Assembly (NCBI GenBank): GCA_964568355.1
Contig: CAZMRK010000209.1
Location: 1 to 5,386 of the forward strand
Source: JAJPJX01 sp964568355
GTDB taxonomy: Bacteria; Acidobacteriota; Terriglobia; Bryobacterales; Bryobacteraceae
Direction of reading: 5' to 3'
Length of the DNA stretch: 5,386 bases
Shown here: positions 1 through 5,386 of the stretch, in pieces
How positions within the stretch are numbered: the first letter of the stretch is position 1
Layout: each line of letters begins with the position of its first letter
The notes under the pieces: generated by a model
Seen by the model: the letters and a program-made list of their open reading frames with translations, nothing else
What the model was told of the DNA's origin: nothing
Databases searched by the model: none
Translations under genes and position numbers: made by a program

Positions 1-945
1 CTGGAGAAGATCGCCTTCAATCCGCTCCCCGGAACCTTTTCGGCGGACATGTGGTCCCACCAGTACGATCAGCAGCCCAACCAGGTGCTCTGCTCCCTGG
101 CGCGGCGGAACTGGACCAACAATGGCCCGGACTCCAACCTGTTCGGCCTGGAGCCGAATTTCGGCTGTTGTACCTCCAATCTCCACCAGGGGTGGCCCAA
201 GTTTGCCGCCAGTTTGTGGATGGCCGCGCCGGGCGGAGGCGTGGCTGCGACGGCCTATGCGCCCAGCGAAGTTTCGACGAAAGTGCGGGGCGGTGTGGCG
301 GTTACCATCAGCGAATTTACCGAATATCCCTTTCGGGCTATGATCCGGCTTTCCGTGTCCCCGGCCGTGCCGGTGACCTTTCCGCTGGTGCTCCGCGTTC
401 CGGCTTGGGCTACAGCCGCCCGCATCTCCGTGAACGGACAGGCGCAGGGCGGCGTCCGTCCTGGCGAGTTCTTCCGCCTGGAGCGATCCTGGCGCAAAGG
501 CGATGTAGTGGAGCTGGTGTTTCCCATGGAAGTGCGGACTTCGCGCTGGTACCACAATTCGGTGGCCATCGAGCGGGGTCCGCTGGTCTACTCCCTGCGC
601 ATCGCCGACCACTGGAGCAAGTTTCGCGACCGGCCCCAAGCGCCGGACTGGGAGGTATATCCTGTATCTCCTTGGAACTATGCCCTGGTGGTAGATCCGG
701 CCAACCCGGCAGGCTACTTCCGGGTGCGCGAAAAGCCTTTAGGCGATTTCCTGTTCAGCCCCGCTGGCGCGCCCGTGGAACTGACGGCCAAAGGTCGCCG
801 CCTGCCGGAGTGGCAGCTCGAAGCCAGTTCAGCCGGTCCTTTGCCACTAAGCCCGGTGGCCAGCAAGCAGCCGGAAGAGACGCTGGTCCTGATCCCCTAC
901 GGATCGGCGAAGCTGCGCATCACCGCCTTTCCCTGGCTCCACTGA
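1..945 (+). CDS. GH127/DUF1680 glycoside hydrolase (beta-L-arabinofuranosidase type), C-terminal part, 5' truncated by window
   Basis: The frame is open from base 1 to the TGA at 943-945, giving 314 residues; the start lies upstream. Family members are about 600-700 residues, so this is roughly the C-terminal half. The fragment begins in the end of the (alpha/alpha)6 barrel and carries NLFGLEPNFGCCTSN with adjacent cysteines at window residues 56-57 (bases 166-171). In characterised GH127 enzymes the first of these cysteines is the nucleophile and both bind zinc; the other zinc ligands and the acid/base Glu should lie upstream of the window. Beta-sandwich landmarks follow: LRVPAW near residue 131, a VNG shortly after it, and SVAIERGPLVYSL near 187. 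Known family members remove beta-L-arabinofuranosyl groups from plant glycans, but many DUF1680 proteins are untested, so the exact substrate is inferred. No export signal can be judged. It is unlikely to share a function with the transporter genes downstream. Confidence 0.9.
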   Translation: MEKIAFNPLPGTFSADMWSHQYDQQPNQVLCSLARRNWTNNGPDSNLFGLEPNFGCCTSNLHQGWPKFAASLWMAAPGGGVAATAYAPSEVSTKVRGGVAVTISEFTEYPFRAMIRLSVSPAVPVTFPLVLRVPAWATAARISVNGQAQGGVRPGEFFRLERSWRKGDVVELVFPMEVRTSRWYHNSVAIERGPLVYSLRIADHWSKFRDRPQAPDWEVYPVSPWNYALVVDPANPAGYFRVREKPLGDFLFSPAGAPVELTAKGRRLPEWQLEASSAGPLPLSPVASKQPEETLVLIPYGSAKLRITAFPWLH

Positions 946-962
946 CCGGCTGGACTGCTAAA

Positions 963-1029
963 GCCTGTGCTACCTGTCCGATGGCGGCACAGGCCGTCCC
1001 ACAAGCGGACAGTGGGATTTTCTCTGTCC
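963..1029 (+). terminator. Cluster of inverted repeats with T-rich tract after the hydrolase gene (candidate terminator)
   Basis: Three inverted repeats lie within 67 bases. GCCTGTGC (963-970) pairs perfectly with GCACAGGC (987-994) across a 16-base loop. TCCCAC (997-1002) pairs with GTGGGA (1012-1017), and a G-U pair (996/1018) can extend it; it is followed by TTTTCTCT (1018-1025). GGACAG (1007-1012) pairs with CTGTCC (1024-1029) and overlaps the second stem, so those two cannot form together. A stem followed by a T-rich stretch 50-80 bases after a stop codon fits a Rho-independent terminator for the hydrolase gene. The stem is short and the T tract imperfect, so strength is uncertain. Confidence 0.42.
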
Positions 1030-1074
1030 CGCCGGCCTAACCTTTTTACCCCTGAATGGTCATAATGTTAAACC

Positions 1075-1119
1075 GGGAGGAGGGAATGGCCACGTTCGTG
1101 CCTTTCCACCCGGGAGAAC
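1075..1119 (+). promoter_or_regulatory. Two candidate ribosome binding sites that decide the adaptor start
   Basis: GGGAGGAGGG (1075-1084) stands just before an ATG at 1086; its GGAGG part is 5 bases from that ATG. GGGAGA (1112-1117), within CCGGGAGAAC (1110-1119), has its GGGAG core 8 bases from the ATG at 1125. The third in-frame ATG, at 1056, has no purine-rich site in front of it. The 1125 start gives a protein beginning MDVPRKSARK directly before the membrane anchor, which fits the N-terminus I expect for this family. The 1086 start would add 13 residues. The same decamer CCGGGAGAAC also precedes the next gene (2387-2396), which supports its lying outside coding sequence here. Confidence 0.45.
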
Positions 1120-1124
1120 CCAAA

Positions 1125-2384
1125 ATGGACGTACCGCGCAAGTCGGCTCGCAAGCAGAAGATCATCAAGCGCATCATTTTCGGCGTGGTTGTGGCGGTGG
1201 CAGTGCCGGCGATCACCATCATGCTGGGCCGGCTGAAGCCGGCGGCGCCCACGGTCGAGGGCTCTACCGTCTGGCGGGACACGGTGAAACGCGGTCCCAT
1301 GATCCGGGATGTGCGCGGCATGGGCACCCTGGTCCCGGAGGAAACGCTGCTGATTCCGGCGTTGACTGATGGCCGCGTGGATCGGATTCTGATCCGGCCG
1401 GGTACGCCGGTCAAGACGAACGACATCATCATGACCCTGACCAATCCCGATCTCCAGACCGAATTACTCGACAAAGAGTATGCCCTGAAAGCCGCCGAGG
1501 CTGCCTACACGGATCTGCGGGTGACGCTGGAAAAAGGTCTTTTGGATCTGCGCTCGACCGCCGCCCAGGTATCGGCCGACTATCACGCCGCCAAGTTAAA
1601 AGCCGAGCGGGATACGGCGCTGGCCAAGGAAGGGCTGGTAGCGGACGTGGACGCCAAGATCTCCGAAGTGAACGCAAGAGAGTTAGGTGTCCGCAATGAA
1701 CTTGAACAAAAACGGATCACCATCAACTCGGAATCCGTGGAGGCGCAGTTGGCCAAGGCTAAAGTGACCGTGGAGCAGGCGCGCGGGGCGTATGAGCTGG
1801 TGAAGAATCAGGTAGCCGCTCTGAAGGTGAGGTCCGGTGTGGATGGTATGCTCCAGGCGCTCGCTACGCCTGTCGAGCAGGGCCAGTCGGTCGCCGCCGG
1901 TACGCCGCTGGGCAAAGTGGCCCAGCCTTCCAAGCTGAAAGCGGTTCTGAAGATTGCCGAGACGCAGGTGAAGGATGTTCGTATCAACCAGCCGGCAGTA
2001 GTGGATACGCGTAACGGGTTCGTAAAGGGACATGTCTCGCGCATCGATCCTTCGATCATCAACGGTACCGTGGATGTGGATATCAAGATGGATGAGGAAC
2101 TGCCGGATTTCGCCCGGCCGGACCTCAGCGTGGATGGGACCATCCAGTTGGAAAAATTAGACGATGTCATATATGTGGGGCGGCCGGTCTTCGGGCAGGC
2201 GGAAAGCACTGTGACGCTCTTCAAGCTGGAGCCGGATGGCCGGTATGCCAATCGGGTGCAAGTGAAACTGGGACGTACGTCGGTGAATACCATCGAGATC
2301 CGCGAGGGTCTGCGAGTGGGTGACGTCGTGATTCTGTCCGATATGTCCGCCTGGGACGGATACGACCGAATTCGATTGAACTAA
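1125..2384 (+). CDS. MacA/HlyD-type periplasmic adaptor (membrane fusion protein) of an ABC exporter
   Basis: This 419-residue protein is a likely inner-membrane-anchored adaptor linking an ABC permease to the periplasm or an outer-membrane channel. Residues 1-17 are basic and a hydrophobic segment spans about 15-35, with no lipobox, so it looks like an uncleaved anchor. A first lipoyl half with TDGRVDRILIRPGTPVK lies near 80-97. Residues about 110-235 are rich in Ala, Glu, Lys and Leu and form the expected alpha-helical coiled-coil hairpin. The second lipoyl half (236-266), a beta-barrel containing RIDPSIINGTVDVDI, and a membrane-proximal C-terminus ending in SAWDGYDRIRLN follow. Length is a little above that of E. 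coli MacA (about 370). Starts at 1086 or 1056 are possible in the same frame; 1125 is chosen for its ribosome site and N-terminus. The ATPase gene follows 29 bases on, suggesting one transcript. The cargo is unknown and no TolC-type gene is visible. Confidence 0.9.
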   Translation: MDVPRKSARKQKIIKRIIFGVVVAVAVPAITIMLGRLKPAAPTVEGSTVWRDTVKRGPMIRDVRGMGTLVPEETLLIPALTDGRVDRILIRPGTPVKTNDIIMTLTNPDLQTELLDKEYALKAAEAAYTDLRVTLEKGLLDLRSTAAQVSADYHAAKLKAERDTALAKEGLVADVDAKISEVNARELGVRNELEQKRITINSESVEAQLAKAKVTVEQARGAYELVKNQVAALKVRSGVDGMLQALATPVEQGQSVAAGTPLGKVAQPSKLKAVLKIAETQVKDVRINQPAVVDTRNGFVKGHVSRIDPSIINGTVDVDIKMDEELPDFARPDLSVDGTIQLEKLDDVIYVGRPVFGQAESTVTLFKLEPDGRYANRVQVKLGRTSVNTIEIREGLRVGDVVILSDMSAWDGYDRIRLN

Positions 2385-2413
2385 TTCCGGGAGAACTTCG
2401 TAAGGGAGATCAA

Positions 2414-3115
2414 ATGGAAAATGGAGCGCTGATTCGCCTGGAGGGCGTAACCAAAGTTTTCGTTACCGACGAGGTGGAGACCCACGCCCTCTCGGGAATT
2501 CAACTGGAAATCAAGAAGGGCGAATATCTGTCGATTGCGGGGCCCTCCGGTTGCGGCAAATCCACACTGCTGGCCATTCTGGGCCTGCTCGATACCTGCA
2601 CGGATGGAGTCTACACATTAAACAACCGGCCGGTCAGCGGCCTCAAGCTTTCCGAGCGGGCTCGTATCCGCAACCGCGAGATCGGATTTATCTTTCAGGC
2701 GTTCAACCTGATCGGCGATTTGACGGTATATGAAAACGTCGAGCTGCCGTTGACCTACCGCGGAATGCCCTCCTCGGAGCGCAAGAAGCGTGTGCAGGAG
2801 TCCTTGGAGCGGGTGGGCATGTCTCATCGCATGAAGCACTATCCTTCGCAGCTCTCCGGAGGTCAGCAACAGCGCGTCGCGGTGGCGCGCGCCCTGGCGG
2901 GAGATCCATTGATCCTGCTGGCGGACGAGCCGACGGGGAACCTGGATTCCGCCAACGGCGAAGCGGTCATGAATCTGCTGAAAGATCTGCATCGCAACGG
3001 GGCCACCATCTGCATGGTGACGCACGATCCGCGTTACGCCCAATTCGCCGACCGCACCATTAAGATGTTCGACGGGCGGATTGTGGAAGAAAGCGTGGAG
3101 CAAACAGTGCAATAA
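2414..3115 (+). CDS. MacB/LolD-type ABC transporter ATP-binding protein
   Basis: This 233-residue stand-alone nucleotide-binding domain powers an FtsX/MacB-type permease from the cytoplasmic face. All ATPase motifs are intact: Walker A GPSGCGKST (43-51), Q-loop FQ with Q95, signature LSGGQ (147-151), Walker B LILLADEP (166-173) with catalytic E172, D-loop NLDS (176-179) and switch H204. The sequence after Walker B, PTGNLDS, is typical of the LolD/MacB/FtsE group. Length fits an unfused ATPase. The start is set by AAGGGAGA at 2402-2409, a few bases before the ATG. The gene lies 29 bases after the adaptor and 66 bases before a permease, so it very likely energises that permease, the second one downstream, or both. 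The substrate cannot be read from the ATPase. Confidence 0.96.
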   Translation: MENGALIRLEGVTKVFVTDEVETHALSGIQLEIKKGEYLSIAGPSGCGKSTLLAILGLLDTCTDGVYTLNNRPVSGLKLSERARIRNREIGFIFQAFNLIGDLTVYENVELPLTYRGMPSSERKKRVQESLERVGMSHRMKHYPSQLSGGQQQRVAVARALAGDPLILLADEPTGNLDSANGEAVMNLLKDLHRNGATICMVTHDPRYAQFADRTIKMFDGRIVEESVEQTVQ

Positions 3116-3181
3116 GCCGGGCAGCAACGGCTGCGCGTCCGTCTCCGGATTGCGCCCGGTCGGAGAGGGACGAGGGAAAGC
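3116..3181 (+). other. Intergenic stem-loops between ATPase and permease genes
   Basis: CCGGGC (3117-3122) can pair with GCCCGG (3154-3159), and within this GCAGC (3121-3125) pairs with GCTGC (3130-3134) around an AACG tetraloop. The two overlap by two bases, so they are alternatives or need fraying. No T tract follows, so this is not a classical terminator. The purine-rich ribosome site GAGGGA (3172-3177) follows. A role in transcript stability or in lowering permease translation is possible but unproven. Confidence 0.3.
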
Positions 3182-4240
3182 GTGCAAACCATGTGGCAGG
3201 ATCTGCGCTATGCCGCGCGAACGCTGGCGAGGAAGCCGGGCTTCACGCTGGTAGCCGTGCTTACGCTGGCGACCGGCGTAGGAGCAGGCGCGGCCCTGTT
3301 CGCACTTTCATGCTGTATCGATTCGCGGGGGCTGCCGGTTCTGCTGGCGGCCGCAGCGATGGTGTTGCTGGTGGGCTGTGGGAATGTGGCGCATATGTTG
3401 TTGGCGCGCGCCACCGGGCTTCGCCGGGAAATCGCCATTCGCTCCGCGCTGGGGGCCGGCCGTGGGCGGCTGGCCCGTCAGTTTCTGACCGAAAGCCTGC
3501 TGTTGGGCCTCCTGGGCGGCGCCTGCGGGCTGATCGTGAGTGTCTGGGCGGTGGCTTTGGTAGTAAAGTTTGGCTCTGCCGCGATCCCGGGTTTGGGCGG
3601 ACGCCCCCACGTGCGGGCGCTGCTGGCCGTCACCCCGGCGCTTTCCGTGCTCTGCGGGCTGTTGGCCGGCCTGCTGCCCGCGTTCCGTTCGTCGCGGGAC
3701 GGCCGCGCGGATGCGCTGCGAAAAGATCTGCGGCGCTTTACCGCGCGTGTGCCGCTGCGCGCTCGGAGCCTGCTGGCCGTGGGCGAAGTGGCGCTGGCGG
3801 CCCTGCTCCTCACCGGAGCCGGCGCTATGGTGCGCCATCCGGCGAACCTGCCTGGCGGCATCGGACTGCTTCAGGTGCTGTTGGCGGCGGGTGTAGCGCT
3901 TCCCGCCGCAGCCCAGGCGGGCTTCGGACTATACGGCGTAATGTCCTGGGCGGTAAATCAGCGCGCGGCCGAGTTTCGCGTTCGGCTGGCGATGGGTGCC
4001 TGCGCCTGTGATTTACGCAAGATCGTCCTCAAGCAGGGTCTGCTCCTGGCCCTGGAAGGCATCCTGCTGGGCCTTGCGGCCGCGGCGGTTCTTGCGCCGG
4101 TAATGGCCGGAATCCGCTTCCGCGACCCGGCTGTTTGGATGTGTGTTTCGCTCCTGTTAACGGGTGTCGCTATGGCTGCATGCGCGGTTCCGGCTCGCCG
4201 GGCCACGCAGGTGGATCTGCTGGCGGCGCTCAGATCATAA
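3182..4240 (+). CDS. Short FtsX/MacB-type permease: ADOP-like core lacking both periplasmic domains
   Basis: This is a 352-residue inner-membrane permease with the layout of an acidobacterial duplicated permease (ADOP, usually about 800 residues) but far shorter. The opening MWQDLRYAARTLARKPGFT and the first membrane segment (21-43) are typical. Instead of some 200 residues of MacB periplasmic domain, the chain passes within about 10 residues to the second segment (51-75). The first FtsX core has RREIAIRSALGAGRGRL (81-97) and segments near 103-128 and 143-166. A second unit starts at 196-216, again lacks its periplasmic domain (about 218-228), and continues with YGVMSWAV (251-258), RVRLAMGA (266-273) and segments near 283-309 and 319-338. 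It ends PARRATQVDLLAALRS. The GTG start at 3182 has GAGGGA 4 bases upstream; ATG 3191 is the alternative. The frame is uninterrupted. It may work with the ATPase as a bare permease or be a decaying copy. Nine cysteines are present, two of them (44-45) at the first junction. Confidence 0.85.
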   Translation: MQTMWQDLRYAARTLARKPGFTLVAVLTLATGVGAGAALFALSCCIDSRGLPVLLAAAAMVLLVGCGNVAHMLLARATGLRREIAIRSALGAGRGRLARQFLTESLLLGLLGGACGLIVSVWAVALVVKFGSAAIPGLGGRPHVRALLAVTPALSVLCGLLAGLLPAFRSSRDGRADALRKDLRRFTARVPLRARSLLAVGEVALAALLLTGAGAMVRHPANLPGGIGLLQVLLAAGVALPAAAQAGFGLYGVMSWAVNQRAAEFRVRLAMGACACDLRKIVLKQGLLLALEGILLGLAAAAVLAPVMAGIRFRDPAVWMCVSLLLTGVAMAACAVPARRATQVDLLAALRS

Positions 4241-4254
4241 GCTACAGCCAAATG

Positions 4255-4272
4255 ACGGGCCTCCAGGCCTGT
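4255..4272 (+). other. Compact intergenic hairpin upstream of the DUF4097-like gene
   Basis: ACGGGCC (4255-4261) pairs with GGCCTGT (4266-4272), including one G-U pair, around a TCCA loop. It lies 15 bases after the permease stop and about 25 bases before the ribosome site of the next gene. No T tract follows, so it looks more like an RNA-stability or attenuating element than a terminator. Confidence 0.3.
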
Positions 4273-4307
4273 CCGGTCCCATGGCGCAGACCTGAAGGGG
4301 AAGAAGC

Positions 4308-5096
4308 ATGGTGCGGAGAAGCTGGTTGATCCAATGTATCTGGGTGCTGGCGGCAAGCGGCGCGACCCTGCCGGCGTGGAATGGCGGCGTCGCGCGAGAG
4401 TTTCATCAGACCTATATGCTTTCGGCGCATGGACGCGTCTCGCTCGACAATGTGAACGGCAACGTGCGGATCCGTGGTTGGGATCGCGAAGAGATTCGAG
4501 TCGATGCCGTGGAGTATGCTTCCTCGCTGAATAAGCCGGCTCGCGCCCGCATCCTGGTGGATGCCTGTCCGGAAGCTGTACGGATCCGAACGCAATACGA
4601 TGGAATTTCGGGAGACGGGAATCCCAATAGCGTGGAATACACCGTTACGGTGCCGAGGCAGGCGCGTCTGGACGCCATCACACTGATCAATGGCGGGCTG
4701 GAGATCACCGGTGTCAGCGGTGACGTCAAAGCCTCTTCGGTAAACGGTCGCGTGCGCGCGGTCAAATTGGCAGGCGAGACGTACCTTTCCACGGTAAACG
4801 GCAGCCTGGAGGCCAATTTCGACCGCCTCGATCCGCGCAAAGCGGTGGCGCTCCACTCCGTAAACGGCGATATCCGGCTCGCTATCCCTTTCGATGCCCA
4901 CGCGCAGGTGAATGCCAGCAACGTGATGGGCGGCATTGACAATGATTTCGGGTTGCCGGTGGACCGGGGCGGTTTCGTCGGCAACCGCCTGTGTGGCTCA
5001 ATCAAAGGTGGCGGCACGCGTATCCGTCTGAACAATGTCAACGGAAGTATCTCGATTCTGCCGATGTCGAACGGAAAGCGGGTCCGGTTCACGTAG
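4308..5096 (+). CDS. Exported VNG-repeat protein, DUF4097-like predicted beta-solenoid
   Basis: The protein has 262 residues. A signal peptide is likely: MVRRSW, then a hydrophobic stretch (about 7-19) and a small-residue region ending near LPA (21-23), so it should be periplasmic or surface-exposed. The rest is beta-rich with a recurring turn, VNG or a close variant, at 49, 127, 145, 163, 185, 206 (VMG) and 244. Spacing is 18-22 residues in the core, as expected for stacked strands of a right-handed solenoid. VEYTVTVPRQARLDAITLIN (109-128) resembles the conserved lead-in of the DUF4097 (putative adhesin) family. No catalytic motif is visible and the biochemical role is unknown. The ATG at 4308 has AGGGGA (4296-4301) 6 bases upstream. 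The gene lies 67 bases after one permease and 47 before another, suggesting co-expression and an accessory role for the transporter. That role is inference. Confidence 0.8.
   Translation: MVRRSWLIQCIWVLAASGATLPAWNGGVAREFHQTYMLSAHGRVSLDNVNGNVRIRGWDREEIRVDAVEYASSLNKPARARILVDACPEAVRIRTQYDGISGDGNPNSVEYTVTVPRQARLDAITLINGGLEITGVSGDVKASSVNGRVRAVKLAGETYLSTVNGSLEANFDRLDPRKAVALHSVNGDIRLAIPFDAHAQVNASNVMGGIDNDFGLPVDRGGFVGNRLCGSIKGGGTRIRLNNVNGSISILPMSNGKRVRFT
4740..4867 (+). repeat. Repeated GTAAACGG units inside the DUF4097-like gene
   Basis: The octamer GTAAACGG occurs in the same frame at 4740-4747, 4794-4801 and 4860-4867, each time encoding the VNG turn of one solenoid rung. Spacings are 54 and 66 bases (18 and 22 codons). 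Variant copies encoding VNG are at 4452 (GTGAACGG) and 5037 (GTCAACGG). Flanking bases differ, so this is an old protein repeat with a conserved codon choice rather than a recent DNA duplication. Confidence 0.6.
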
Positions 5097-5143
5097 TATC
5101 TGGATTTTCGAACCGCGAAGGTCGCTCCCATGGGTGACACGTG

Positions 5144-5386
5144 ATGAGATGGCAAGCGGCGGCGCAGGATGTACGCTATGCGCTGCGCAGTTTTCGAAAG
5201 AGTCCCACCTTTACGGCGGTTGCAATTCTGTCCCTGGCGTTGGGAATCGGGGTCAACACCGCCATTTTCAGCCTGGTGAATGCGGTGCTGCTGCGCCCGC
5301 TCCCTGTTCCGGAGCCGGACCGCCTGATTTCGGTCTATCACCGGAGCGCGCATGGCTCCGGACAGTTGAGCAGCAGTTCCTACCCG
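5144..5386 (+). CDS. ADOP/MacB-type ABC transporter permease, N-terminal part, 3' truncated by window
   Basis: An open frame runs from ATG 5144 to the window end, giving 81 residues. It begins MRWQAAAQDVRYALRSFRKS, followed by a membrane segment (about 22-50) with LSLALGIGVNTAIFSLVNAV, then LLRPLPVPEPDRLISVY, the standard entry into the first MacB-type periplasmic domain. Full ADOP proteins are about 800 residues with two such units, so about a tenth is visible. An in-frame TGA at 5135 limits the start to GTG 5141 or ATG 5144; the ribosome site is weak (GGGTGA at 5132-5137). Unlike the short permease upstream, this one continues into the periplasmic domain after its first segment. It lies 47 bases after the DUF4097-like gene and may be a second membrane partner of the ATPase. 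Completeness cannot be judged. Confidence 0.88.
   Translation, partial: MRWQAAAQDVRYALRSFRKSPTFTAVAILSLALGIGVNTAIFSLVNAVLLRPLPVPEPDRLISVYHRSAHGSGQLSSSSYP

Noticed and set aside
51..1040. Long open frame of 329 codons overlapping the hydrolase gene in another frame
   Set aside because: It is Arg-, Gly- and Pro-rich with no recognisable domain, while the frame ending at 945 carries clear GH127 motifs. It is a GC-driven shadow.
1056..1058. Most upstream ATG for the adaptor gene
   Set aside because: No ribosome site precedes it, and the 23 added residues contain the purine-rich stretch GGGAGGAGGG that looks like a ribosome site for a later start.
1061..1066. CATAAT as a -10 promoter box for the transporter operon
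   Set aside because: The hexamer is good, but the sequence 17 bases upstream (TAACCT, 1038-1043) is a poor -35 match, so a promoter cannot be claimed.
3193..4011. 272-codon + strand frame inside the short permease
   Set aside because: Low-complexity Gly/Arg/Ala composition without membrane segments. The permease frame has clear FtsX motifs and family-typical ends.
3182..4240. Calling the short permease a pseudogene
   Set aside because: There is no stop or frameshift, both FtsX cores and the C-terminal end are retained, and the two losses fall exactly at domain borders. It is kept as a gene, with decay noted as the alternative.
5097..5143. Terminator or promoter between the solenoid gene and the last permease
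   Set aside because: The 47-base gap has no clear stem with a T tract and no recognisable -35/-10 pair. Only a weak ribosome site is visible.
4412..5353. 313-codon open frame on the minus strand across the solenoid gene and the next permease start
   Set aside because: It crosses two well-supported + strand genes and shows no domain or convincing start. Antisense openness is common at this GC content.

Overview
The window reads as chromosomal DNA of an Acidobacteriota bacterium, most likely near Solibacter/Bryobacter. This rests on three things: GC-rich coding sequence, permeases of the acidobacterial duplicated MacB/FtsX type (ADOP), and a MacA-type adaptor whose conserved blocks match what I recall from that group. 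Everything is on the + strand. The placement is by protein recognition only; no database search was possible.

Layout. (1) Positions 1-945 hold the C-terminal half of a GH127/DUF1680 glycoside hydrolase (beta-L-arabinofuranosidase type), with its CC active-site motif. (2) Positions 946-1124 are non-coding or leader sequence with a cluster of inverted repeats, one followed by a T-rich tract. They probably separate the hydrolase from what follows. (3) Positions 1125-5386 form a co-directional run of five genes with gaps of 29-67 bases: a membrane-anchored MacA/HlyD-type periplasmic adaptor, a MacB/LolD-type ABC ATPase, a short FtsX-type permease, an exported VNG-repeat (DUF4097-like) protein, and the first 81 codons of a second permease of ordinary ADOP type.

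How they fit together. Adaptor, ATPase and permease make a MacAB-like export or mechanotransmission module in which ATPase and permease are separate polypeptides. The DUF4097-like protein is predicted to be exported and is a candidate accessory. The main oddity is the first permease. It keeps the membrane segments and both conserved cytoplasmic FtsX motifs of a duplicated ADOP, but both large periplasmic domains are missing in frame, leaving 352 residues. The downstream permease starts normally and runs into the first periplasmic domain, so the locus may pair a stripped permease with a complete one.

No RNA genes, CRISPR array, insertion sequence or attachment site was seen. All non-coding gaps are shorter than 300 bases.
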